Assembly (NCBI RefSeq): GCF_902150065.1
Contig: NC_043983.1
Span: 18,303,321-18,367,320 of the forward strand
DNA: 64,000 nt
Source: Myripristis murdjan
Taxonomy: Eukaryota > Chordata > Actinopteri > Holocentriformes > Holocentridae
Direction of reading: 5' to 3'
Within the stretch, counting starts at the first letter, position 1. Each line of letters begins with the position of its first letter. The translations under genes and the position numbers were made by a program. Under the pieces are notes generated by a model. It saw only the letters and a program-made list of their open reading frames with translations. It was not told the DNA's origin and did no database searches. This document shows positions 23,972 to 34,225 of the stretch, piece after piece.

Positions 23972-26900
23972 ATGTCTACTTTGGCTGGAGTGATGTCAAG
24001 TAAGTGAACAGTGGTTTACGTCTTTCCTGCATGAGCACATTGCTGTTTGGCTGAAGTGGCGTTGACACTGCGTACAGTCAAGGTGGCGTTCAGCCCAAAG
24101 TCACGTCTCCTCTCTACTTAGTGCCAGTCAGATGTCTTCACTGTTTTCTGATGCCTCCGACAGTCCCGCAGGGCTCCTGATCACTGACTGTCCCGTGTCT
24201 CTAGAGTTTCGGCTGGCCGTGGTGCAGCTGCACGTGACCAAAGTCAAGGCAGACAACCTGTCCCGTGCCCGGAGGCTCATAAAGGAGGCAGCGGGACAAG
24301 GGAGCAAAGTGGTGGTCCTGCCGGTGAGTGTCATCATGACCTCATGTCGGTCCACATCAGTGTTGGAGGAGAGTCACCAAACCTCGAGTACAGGTGGAGG
24401 CTGCAAGCCCGAGCCCCCAGACAGCTCAGATAATCCACACTGGGACTGGCTGCTTAACTGATGAAGGTGGTGACTCTCTGCATTGTGGATTCAGTAATTT
24501 CAATTGCATGAAGTTTTCAGTAATACAGTAACAGTACTGATTTTTTTTTTTTTTTTTTGATCAGGCATGCTTAGAATATACGACAGTCCTGACAGAAATA
24601 TCCCCTCATCGTTTCCACTCCCCTGCAGCCACATGTTCCTTCATCCTATCAGCAGCTGCTTTGCAAAATGAGTTTTTAAAGAGTCTTGTTTACCAGCCAG
24701 TTAATCTCGTTTAAATGTAGGGTTATGCTGGAAATGTGTAGTTTATGAGTTAGGTGACTGATTGATTGAATATACTTTTTTTTTTAAATCATTCTCCTCA
24801 GGAGTGCTTCAACTCTCCCTATGGAACCAGCTTCTTCCCTGAGTATGCAGAGAGGATCCCAGGGGAATCCACCCAGCTGCTGTCCGAGGCAGCGAAGGAG
24901 AATAATGTGTACCTCGTGGGAGGTATGAAAATATCATATCAAAATAAATGTCTAGACTGTCCCTGCCACAACTCCAGGGTGGGAACGTTAAAGCAAAAAA
25001 TCCACCCTAAAACACTCTAACAGGGTTTAAAACAGACATTGTCCTTGTGCATTGTATTCCTGGGTCCATTATGTTGTCTGTTGTGTGTTTCCAGTCCATA
25101 AAATATGTGCCTTCTTGTTTATCAGGATCCATCCCTGAAGAGGACGGCGGCAAGTTGTATAACAGCTGTCCCGTGTTTGGCCCCGATGGACAGCTGATGC
25201 TTAAACACAGGAAGGTATGAGCCAACACTTACTGATAAAGCTCAACATGTATTGTGACAGAAATTTTTGTTAATTAATGCATTCATTAGCTTGATCAGTA
25301 ACCTCTTTGGCATAGCTGGATATGTTTTAAGTTATCATTTGGTTATGGCAGCAGCTCACGTGGCTCCACTTTGGGATCCGTGTTGATCTCTGTCTTGTAT
25401 GTTTTGTTTGATTCAGATTCACCTTTTTGACATCGATGTTCCAGGGAAAATCCGCTTCCAGGAGTCGGAGACGCTGAGCCCAGGGAGCAGCCTGTCAGTG
25501 TTTGAAACACGTGAGCGATCATCTCAGTCCTTCCTTCTGCCCTTCAGTCTGTCAGATCAAACAGAAACGAGGAGATGCTGCTGTCTGCTGATACATACTG
25601 TTGTTCGGTGCACCAAAGTTTAGTTTTTTGATTACCCACTGACATTTATTTAGTTAATTTTTTGTTTGCAATAAGTAGACTGGAGACAGAGTGCAGACAG
25701 CAACATTAGTGTTAAATAAATTATGTATTTTTATTTTTTTCTCTATCATTTATTTCTTTATGAATGGGCTGCCGTCTTCTTCTCACTTTACTTGGATTGT
25801 TTGATTTGATATGTTTTTGATGCCTGAGAAGCCAAATGATTGATCAGTGCAGCATCCTTGAACTCTGCTCCTCATTAAGTCTCTGTATTTCCACTTTCAG
25901 CTTTCTGTAAGATCGGCGTCGGGATCTGCTACGACATGAGGTTTGCCGAGCTCGCACAGCTCTACAGCAGAAAAGGTGAGCGGGTGAAGGATGATTAGGA
26001 TTTGACAGTAAAAATTTGTACAGTAGAATCCAGCACTGACTGATGTTTCTGCCCTCAGGCTGTCAGCTGTTGGTTTACCCCGGGGCCTTCAACATGACGA
26101 CGGGCCCGGCCCACTGGGAGCTGCTGCAGAGAGGAAGGTTGGGCCCTGAGACTCTGTCACAGTTCAAAATAAGTTTACTTTTCCATATTACTTTGTCAAA
26201 TATGCACTTTCAGCTCACTTAGTGTCTCCAGAGGCGGTTGATTGATTCAGATGTCATAGGACTTGACAATATGGATAAAGTCAAATATCATACACTTTGA
26301 TATCGATATGACATTTGCAGGGATGACTACTGATACTTTAATAATCACAAGATTTTTACTGAACAGTCTTTAGTGATGTGTGTATGATGACCAGTAAGTT
26401 CAGAAAATTGCATCCCTTTACTGTAATGCAGTCAGGAAAAGACAACACTTATGACAAATCATGAATTCATCATGTCCAAAACCCTAGATAATATTTAGTC
26501 TCACAATATCGATATAATATTCATATATAACCCACCTCCAACATATTCTGTTATAACTTTTCAATCAAGTTTTTGTGTAATAGAAATATTGAAATATTGT
26601 CTTTTATATAAGGTATTATGTAAAGGTTAAGTATGGAACATGTGAGCGATAATACTTTCAGCTGCAACTATCCTGAGGTAGATTTAGCTGAATATGGCCA
26701 ACAGGAAAGATTCATTTTCCAGATTTACTGTTTTGTACTGTAACTTGCATCACAGCACTAATTGTGATGTGATGTGATGGCTTTTCAGAAACAGCGCTTT
26801 ATGCAAATCTTCAGTATGGTTGCATCACGTCTTTGAACGATCAGAGTTTTACCTGAAATCGCTATTCATATCATTTGAAATAAATCACAAATGTTTGTCT

Positions 26901-28567
26901 TCTGTGAAGGGCCCTCGACAACCAGGTGTACGTGGCCACGGCATCACCTGCACGAGATGAAACGGCCTCCTACGTCGCCTGGGGCCACAGCACCATCGTA
27001 AACCCGTGGTAAGAGCTGGTAATACAGTGTGTGGCAGGGCACTAAGTAGCAAGCGAGTTCCAGTGAGAGAGGAGAGGAAAGATAAAGGAAAGTGGGGGCC
27101 AATGAGAATGAAAAAATACAGGTGAGAAAGGTAAGGCGAGGGAGAGAGTTCAAATCAGAGGTCAAGGTGCAGGAGAAGAGGTGTTTGTGAGTGTTTGTAG
27201 GCTTGTGTGGTATCTATTTTTTCATAATTTCCTGATATTTCACTGGGTAAACAGTGTGTGACAGTATGGGTGTTTAAAAAACAAAACACACAAAAAAGCT
27301 GAGCTGCTGGTGGTGTAAGTCATTGTAACATGTATGAGCCAGTCCATGACTGGAGATCACGTGTGGGTAAAATACTCCCAAAACAGGGGCAGAGGCATTT
27401 TTCATTATTACTAGTCCTGTCACATGATCCCCATTTCCTCCAGTCACCATCTCGCTCAGCTCAGCTGCCTGTTCCACCAGTAGAGACTGACCCCTGGTGG
27501 TGCATGTTGTGCACTACAATATATCGCCTTAATACAGCGTCTCTGTATCAATGTAGAAAGAGGACAATCTGTAAATTTTATAGTATTCAAAATCATTCTG
27601 TTGAAGTGCAACCTTCCCGTCCAACTTTTTAAAATCATACCTTCAGGATTTATTAATTCCCTCTTTATACCATAATACCATGATGCCTCCCAAGCTTAAG
27701 TGTCAGTGAGCAACCAAAAGGTAAAAGCACAGTGAATGCTTGCCAGAAGGGGAGGGTACAAGAAGAATCGCCTGAGGTGTCCCAGGGCACACATGCAGCA
27801 AATGTGAATTCATGAAAAGGATGACATTCCCATTTTAGCGTTGAGTTTTCCAAAACCAACCATTGTTTGCATTCTGTTGTTGCAGGGGAGAAGTTATTGC
27901 CAAAGCCGGATCAGAGGAGGCTGTTGTTTATGCTGATATTGGTGAGTGCCTGAAACTCCTTCCTCTGTCTCCTGGCAGACAGTATTTTTCAGGAGGGTTA
28001 TAACTGATTACTGATTCAGTGCTATATACTATTAAACATCACCCCTCCCTGTTGTCATCAGTTAATTGTACTCTATGCAATGAAATGCAGGGGACAAAAG
28101 TGGCATTGCCAAAATGTCACTGATTGGCCTAAGGGGGGCGATGCATCTTGTTTTTGTTCAGTCATGTGTCATGTATATCTCAGACAACACTGATCAGACT
28201 TTGAGGAAAGTTGATGAAATGGTGCTTCTTTCTGCACACTCTAGTCTGTTCAACTTTGCTTATAGTTATGCTGATTCACCAGAGGGAGGTGCTACAATTA
28301 CAGGTCAAAATTTCATGACATATTCACAGCTAATATTGCAGATACTATACTGTGTTTTTATCCTGCTGATGTTAGTAGTGAAAACAGTGGATTATAAATT
28401 GCTCGGATTTTTGCTGCGCCTTAGACACTCTTTCTTACTTTACTGTCACTTCTGTGAATCATCTGTTCGCAGACCTGCAGTATTTATCTGACGTCCGGCA
28501 GCAGATCCCGATCACAGCCCAGCGTCGACACGACCTCTACTCGGTGAAAGCTGAGCAGGAGAGCTGA
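23972..28567 (+). CDS. nit2: NIT2, omega-amidase (nitrilase family member 2)
   Basis: NIT2 hydrolyses alpha-ketoglutaramate and alpha-ketosuccinamate to the keto acids and ammonia, closing the glutamine transaminase cycle in cytosol and mitochondria. There are ten exons: 23972-23999, 24205-24323, 24802-24922, 25126-25214, 25417-25510, 25901-25975, 26059-26137, 26910-27008, 27886-27941 and 28473-28567. Starting from the ATG at 23993 the protein is 277 aa ([13 protein letters not shown]..., human 276); an in-frame ATG at 23972 adds seven residues (MSTLAGV). In the 277-aa numbering the nitrilase triad is intact: Glu43 ([12 protein letters not shown]), Lys112 (HRKIHLFD) and Cys153 ([10 protein letters not shown]), the same numbers as in human. 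Other family signatures are [20 protein letters not shown] and [19 protein letters not shown]. An in-frame ATG at 24132, inside intron 1, could support an alternative first exon. Confidence 0.97.
26235..26545 (+). repeat. Dispersed 'ATATCGATATAATAT' repeat copy in NIT2 intron 7
   Basis: Blocks in order: 'tatggataaagtcaaatatc', 'ttgatatcgatatgacattt', 'gtaagttcagaaaattgc', 'ctttactgtaatgcagtc', 'aaaagacaacacttatga', 'tagtctcacaatatcgatat' and 'aacccacctcc'. This is one of the most common percomorph interspersed repeats, from recall. Related copies are found at 35285-35500 and, reversed, at 49890-50170. Confidence 0.6.
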
Positions 28568-28815
28568 GGTGAACCCCTGCGGCCTCGAGACACTGAGACG
28601 TGCAAAGACAAACTATGCAACAAGATCTCAGCTGCAGCAAGCACAAAGCCCAAGAGTTGTAACCGTGGAAACGAGATGCAGTCGGAATCCTCACTAATTG
28701 ACTGTGATTTGAGCGTCCTGACGGCGCACACTTTGTAAGGATCAAACTGTTGTCATCAAGTTGATCTGAGTGGAAATGTGTTATATGGAATTTATTTTTG
28801 TAAAGTGTTAACCAT

Positions 28816-28821
28816 AATAAA
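28816..28821 (+). promoter_or_regulatory. Polyadenylation signal AATAAA, NIT2
   Basis: A canonical hexamer 249 bases after the NIT2 stop, followed by an A-rich stretch. Confidence 0.7.
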
Positions 28822-29024
28822 AACATTAAAAGAAAAAAAAAAACAACTATTTTAGTGGAATCACATTCACCTTGGAAAAGACGTAATAATTGTTTTTTGT
28901 TATTTTGTCTTTCATTAATTTTGCTGAATCTTGACTCATGAAAAACTCATTATTGGTTGTGGCTTCATAATTTTCTTTAAGATATAAAATATAATTTGGA
29001 TTCTTATTGTGACATTTTCTGTCA

Positions 29025-29030
<6 letters not shown>

Positions 29031-29061
<31 letters not shown>
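29031..29061 (+). repeat. A31 homopolymer between convergent genes
   Basis: An uninterrupted run of 31 A lies between the 3' ends of NIT2 (+) and the B7-like gene (-). No retroposon body or target duplication is evident on either side. Confidence 0.9.
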
Positions 29062-29067
<6 letters not shown>

Positions 29068-29136
29068 CAATATTGCCAAGCAGACATCCCTCACAAAAAG
29101 AGAGAAATGAAATCCCCAGGAATGGGGCTCTGTGTC

Positions 29137-29142
29137 TTTATT
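29137..29142 (-). promoter_or_regulatory. Polyadenylation signal for the B7-like gene
   Basis: TTTATT on the + strand reads AATAAA on the - strand, about 335 bases after the TGA of the B7-like gene. It is the nearest canonical hexamer. Confidence 0.5.
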
Positions 29143-29477
29143 AGTGCTTAAGACAGAACAACTCCACCCTGTCAGAGGAACGGAAAGTAGGGTCCAGTGA
29201 TTATACAGGAATGTCTCAGGAAGTGGAGTAGAGAGATGAGTAATTTCTATGTTGTGCAAGGAAATGGAAAAATACCGGCCTGAAACCAAGTGAGGATGCA
29301 CAAATTAAACTTTCAATTTTATGTTCCCTGCTGTTTTCTGTACCTTTTGAGCTGGTTTCTAAAAGTACAGTCACCTATATAGAATATAGAGTAGCCACAA
29401 AGTACAAATATTTACAAATCAGTGCTCTATTATCTCAGGCTGTAAACCTGATGTTAAGTATTGATCAGCAGTCATTT

Positions 29478-30890
29478 TCACACATCAGTCTCAATAACAG
29501 GGCGCACTGGCTCCGAGTTCATCCCCACGGTCTCCTCCGTGTCCACAGTGGTGCCCCTGTATCCTGATGAACACACAAGGTGAAAAGACTGAATATCACC
29601 AACTTGTACAAGGTCACATAATAGCAAACATGTAGCATGAAGTCAGTGCAAACACTTCAGACATGATGTGACAAAAGGACATTGTAGGTACACAACATTT
29701 ACCTGAAAATGCTGTGTAGTCTAGCAGGGCATTTGTGTGTTAAATGCAGAAGTATGTTTTAGTTCATGATATGAGCGTTACACTTCTTAATGTTGTATTG
29801 CTCCAATCAAACATCAGTAGTTAAAATGGAATAGCACCCCAAAAATGGTTTGCTTTTCCCTGTGGCTTCAGAAAATACTATCAATATGTGCTGGGAAGGG
29901 AAGGGAAGGTGGGGGGGGGACCTGGAGATTTTGGCCTGGAGACTTCTGTCAAGACATGACAGGATACAACATTACAGGACAGACTTTATATTGTAATGTG
30001 AGACTCCACCTACTGAAGCACACCCTTTTTTCACGATTAACTCTTCACTTATATATCTCTAGAATCATAATTTCAATCTAAAATGTTATTAAGATGCACA
30101 GATTGGAGCAGCTTTATCAACAGGAAATGAGATACGACCTGTTGACTCTAGTTACATCAAGATTATGTATTAATATGTTATTTATTTTTGGGGGGGAGTC
30201 TGTTCTAAGTGTTGTTCATTTTCTAACCAAAAACTGTATTCATAAACCAGGGCATTCACATGGTCAGTGATTATTTTGCAGGGACAACCTAAGGACAGGA
30301 CACACTGCCCTTGTTATTTTGCAGCTGCACAATAATAAGGCCCCTGTTGTTGTTTTTTAACTGAGCTATCTAACTAGGAAACATTTTATTAATCATTTAG
30401 CAGTGTGTCCCTGTAAATACCCTCATGTAAGTGGGTCCTGACAGTTAAGTGGATGAAGGCACACAATTTATGAAAGAAATGTACGTTGCTTGAAAAGATA
30501 TTCTTGTTGAGCAATGGCTTGCGCCACATTGTTTTTTTTTTTTTCCATCTTACCACTAAAAATGAGTATGAATGAATATTATTGAAATTACAGTATGACC
30601 AAGGGCAATATCCAAATTACAGGAGCTGCAAACTTGTGTGACACAAAAAAATCATAAATTAGGTACTACAGAAAATGACCTGGCATACAAAATCATATTC
30701 TTCACAGATAAGAAAACATGTTTTTTAGTCCAGCCGAAATCACATTATCATTTTTATTGGGTTTTGGTGAAAATGAAAATTTTGATGCAAAAGTGATCAT
30801 TCTCACTATACTCGTCATTCTCACTATACTCGTGTATCATCACGATCACAATACCTGTCAAAATAATTACAGTATCATTGCTGCATTTGG

Positions 30891-30926
<36 letters not shown>

Positions 30927-32840
30927 TTTATGCCGCTATTTGTTAAATTATATTTCAACATAGTACAATTCTGTATTTTTTTTACTATTATTATTCTTGA
31001 TTGTATTACTGGCATTCATTGTGGGAAGCAAAGTAAGAATTTCATTGGGCAGGGAAACTTGTTTCTTTCTGTGCACATGACAATAAATACTTTGAGACTT
31101 TGAGATTTGAGCTTTACCATATTGTTCAGCTCTAATCAGTACAGATGCCTACCTCTGTCTGGCTGGTAGTGCTTCTTGTCCATTCTGTCCAGATAGATCT
31201 GATAGGCCAGACCTGCCAGCACCATGAGTCCCACCACCACGCACAGAGCCGTGCTGAAGATCCACATGGCCTCTGATGCTCGATTCACCACCTTGCTGAC
31301 CTGCACGGCATCTGAACACAAACACGGCTGCAGATCAGTCAACATATTTCACTTGCAGCTGTGATGTAAAGTGTTGTGCGTGCTGAGCAGCGAGCACTTA
31401 CAGCTCGTCGATGTTAAGGTTTCATTCATGGGCTGGTTTTCTATGATGCACGACACACTGGTGTCTTGTGAAATGTTGATGGTCAGATGGCTTGTGATGT
31501 TGTAGAGTGAGGAGTCAGGGAGCAGTGCCACCTGGGTCTGCACTGAGCTGTTGGGCGGCTGCTCAGTCTTGTTGATGAGCCACGACACCTCAGGTTCAGG
31601 GAAGCCACCGCTGGATTGACACACGAAGACAGTCTCATCCCCATCTACTGAGTCCTCTCTTTGGAGTACCGGGTAGCTGAAACTGGCTGAAACACAACAG
31701 AGGGAACTGAGTTCAGTTTACTACTGTAGAAGATGAAGCCTCTGAAGCTCTGTTTTATTACAGTTATTGACTTTTAGGAACTCTCAAATCTTGGTCAGTG
31801 ATGAGAACAGTACTCAAGGATAATACTAAATGAGAAAATTAACTGGCTTTATGTTCCTTTAAATATTACAGGTCCCCAGTGTAGTTTGTGACCACTAGTG
31901 TCACCATAGTGCACCCCAGGAAAACTGGTCCCAGACTGTTTACACATCATGTTCTTACAAAAACAGTGCAACTGTCAAATTATTCAACAATAAAGCTTTG
32001 CAAATGTCTTTTGAGGCAGGACAATGCACCGGGACTCGAGGACACACACACACTGCACTTAATTGTTTGTAGGTAAAGAGAACAGTAAAAACAGGTGGTG
32101 ACATCACCAGGCACCACAGATCAGCCAATGGCAGGTGGCCAATTCAATATCATGCATATTTTAGAACTGATTTTAAAGTTTTACTTGTTTATAAAGGTTG
32201 AAATGACCTTCCTCCTCCAAGCATCAGACAATTTCTTTCATTTTATGTCCCAACTAGATCACCAGTAGATGACAGGCTAAACTGCTCTTTAAATGCTGCT
32301 TAATTGGTTCATTTTAAGTTCCTTCAAGTTTCATGTATTTGTCACTGACCTGCTCTCCTGAAGCACATGGTGCACAGCGGATTGTCCTGATCCTCCCCAG
32401 TGATGAACAGCCTGTATGTTTTGCCATGTTTGGGATAAACTGTGGACAACTTCAGAGAGAGGTTTCCAGTGGCAGTGGACAATGTCGTACTCATGTTTGT
32501 GTAAAAAGCATACCACACCATCACAACTTCCATCTGATCCCATTGTGATCTCAACACCATCTCATCGTCTCTGTTCCACTCAATGGAAACATTCACGTTT
32601 GCTTCATCAGTTATGCAGGACAGTGAAACTGGACGTCCAACTAACCCAAAGACGCACTCCTTTCCTGGACAAGAAAAGAAACCATACAGGTAAACTGTGG
32701 CAGGGTGTAAGAAAAAAGAAACTTTTTACAAGTATCATTAGTTTAGTGAGCCACTGGAAAACAAGACAACAGATCTTACCCAGACAGGAGCTGGAGGTGA
32801 TGAAGCTGAACAGCAGCCCTGTGCGCCACAGAGCCGGCAT
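29478..32840 (-). CDS. B7-family costimulatory ligand, ICOSLG-like, type I membrane protein
   Basis: Five coding exons on the - strand: 32840-32780 (signal peptide), 32664-32350 (V-type Ig), 31686-31402 (C2-type Ig), 31311-31153 (stalk, membrane segment) and 29563-29478 (cytoplasmic tail, TGA). All introns are phase 1 and the total is 301 aa. One Ig domain per exon joined by phase-1 introns is the B7/butyrophilin arrangement. The C2 domain has Cys148 and Cys205 with GGFPEPEVSWLINKT, close to CD80 (GGFPEPHLSWL) and ICOSLG (GYPRPNVYWINKT); CIIEN near residue 205 also recalls ICOSLG. The membrane segment is about residues 237-257 (WIFSTALCVVVGLMVLAGLAY). Eight N-X-S/T sites are seen (N45, 77, 88, 164, 171, 188, 196, 213). 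In the V domain the usual F-strand Y-x-C reads YRL, while C118 and C121 form a late CxxC. It probably presents a costimulatory signal to T cells. ICOSLG versus CD80/86 orthology is not settled, so no symbol is given. Confidence 0.88.
30798..30833 (+). repeat. 18-bp perfect tandem duplication
   Basis: The unit 'cattctcactatactcgt' occurs twice head to tail, in the last intron of the B7-like gene. Confidence 0.95.
30893..30925 (+). repeat. (TTA)n microsatellite
   Basis: About eleven TTA units in the last intron of the B7-like gene. Confidence 0.9.
31015..31110 (+). repeat. Retroposon-like 3' end ('ATGACAATAAATACTTTGAGACTTTGAGA')
   Basis: The blocks 'aagtaagaatttcattgg', 'ctgtgcacatgacaataaa' and repeated 'ctttgaga' match the 3' end shape of abundant fish LINE/SINE-like repeats. 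The copy is short and probably 5'-truncated. It sits 40 bases from exon 4 of the B7-like gene. Confidence 0.5.
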
Positions 32841-34225
32841 GGCCAAGTGAGCGCACGTTTGCGCGCACAAGAGGTGAAAACAGCTCAAAACTACAGCAGA
32901 ACTCGCTCTAGAAAACCAATACAGCCACATTATTGGTATTTGCCAGTTTTTTAGGATTATCCAGTCTGCCTCCTTGTCCTCAGCCCGTTCGCTTTACCAT
33001 ATCATAATTAGTCTTAGTCATGACGCACACTCACACTCACCAACACCACTCTGCAGCACCCAGGAATTCACAGTCAGTCATGTCGGGGCCTGTCGTGCCA
33101 TACCTGATATGCTGCTGAGGCAATGATGCCGACGATTGTTAGGGCCAAAAATGGAAGCACACACTAAACAAATTAGCCAGCATACCTGCTCAGTCCGCAT
33201 TAACATAACACTTCCACGGCCATTGTGGAGAGATTGGTCTGACCAGTCTGACTGCTTTTTCAGAAACTTTTTTTTTTTTTTTTTTTTAAATACACACCCA
33301 CACACGTTCAGTGACACCCGGCAGCAGGTCAAAAACAGCTGTAGGCTGCCACTGCCACTGCCTCAGAGACACACTCAAAAATGAAATTAAAAATGAAACT
33401 TTGACATTTTCATTTTCAAGAATAAGCCTCTCTGACAAGTCGGCAGAGTGGGAAAATATAGGCAGAAAGGACACTTCATCCAGGACGTCCAATATCAACA
33501 TTAAAACTGAAATTAGATAGAAAAAACGATGTAAGATAGAAAAAAAATGACGTATTTTAGTATTTTCTTGGTAAAGTTGTCATTAACATTTTTTGTGATG
33601 TACAATTTATATGTGCTTTGAATAACCCTCTGGAAAACAGTACTATGCTGTACTGTACTGTACTGTGCTGTGCTATCCTGTACAATACTAAAACTATTGC
33701 TCCTCTATAGTATTACTGTACTTTGCTAAATGCTGTACATGCACAGCACTATAGGCTGCTATGACCCGGAGTGCCCACCAGGTGGCGAGTTGAGAGAGCC
33801 CGGACCTCCCTGACAACGGAAGTGACGTAGCCAGTCATGAAAGAGGACAACAGCAGCCACATGCATTTCAGACCCAGAAATCAACAGTGAGGATTTTCAA
33901 TAGTTTCCCCCCCCTCAGAAACAGGTTTATATATAGTGTAATGTTATATATTTGTATGTTTAAAGTGAAAAAAGAAGATTTAACGCCACGACTTCACACA
34001 CTCCAGCACGGTAGGTGGCAGTATGTAGCTTTTTTGTCGGTTTTTGGTCCGTTAGATTAGTAGAAGTAGGGGGAGACACCAACAACAAACTGTGACTATG
34101 AGGTGAGGCGACCACGGGCTGATATACATTTATTTATGTATGCCAAGTTTAGAAAATAGTCTTTCATCAGGTATCAGTGCGAGGTCATGTTGCATGTAGC
34201 TCGGTGCCTTTGACCCGGAGGCGAC
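32841..34225. other. Divergent intergenic region, B7-like gene / GTPBP6
   Basis: About 1.4 kb between the two start codons, holding both promoters and 5' UTRs. It contains a T20 tract (about 33268-33287), a 'tactg' quasi-repeat at 33640-33680, and CpG-containing sequence near 33770-33840 ('gacccggagtgcccacc', 'acggaagtgacgtagcc') that is a plausible GTPBP6 promoter with ETS- and CRE-like words. No other exon is recognised. Confidence 0.5.

Noticed and set aside
28114-28491. 125-codon open frame on the + strand between NIT2 exons 9 and 10
   Set aside because: It lies wholly in an intron, ends at the splice acceptor region, has no recognisable domain or typical coding character, and NIT2 splices across it in frame.
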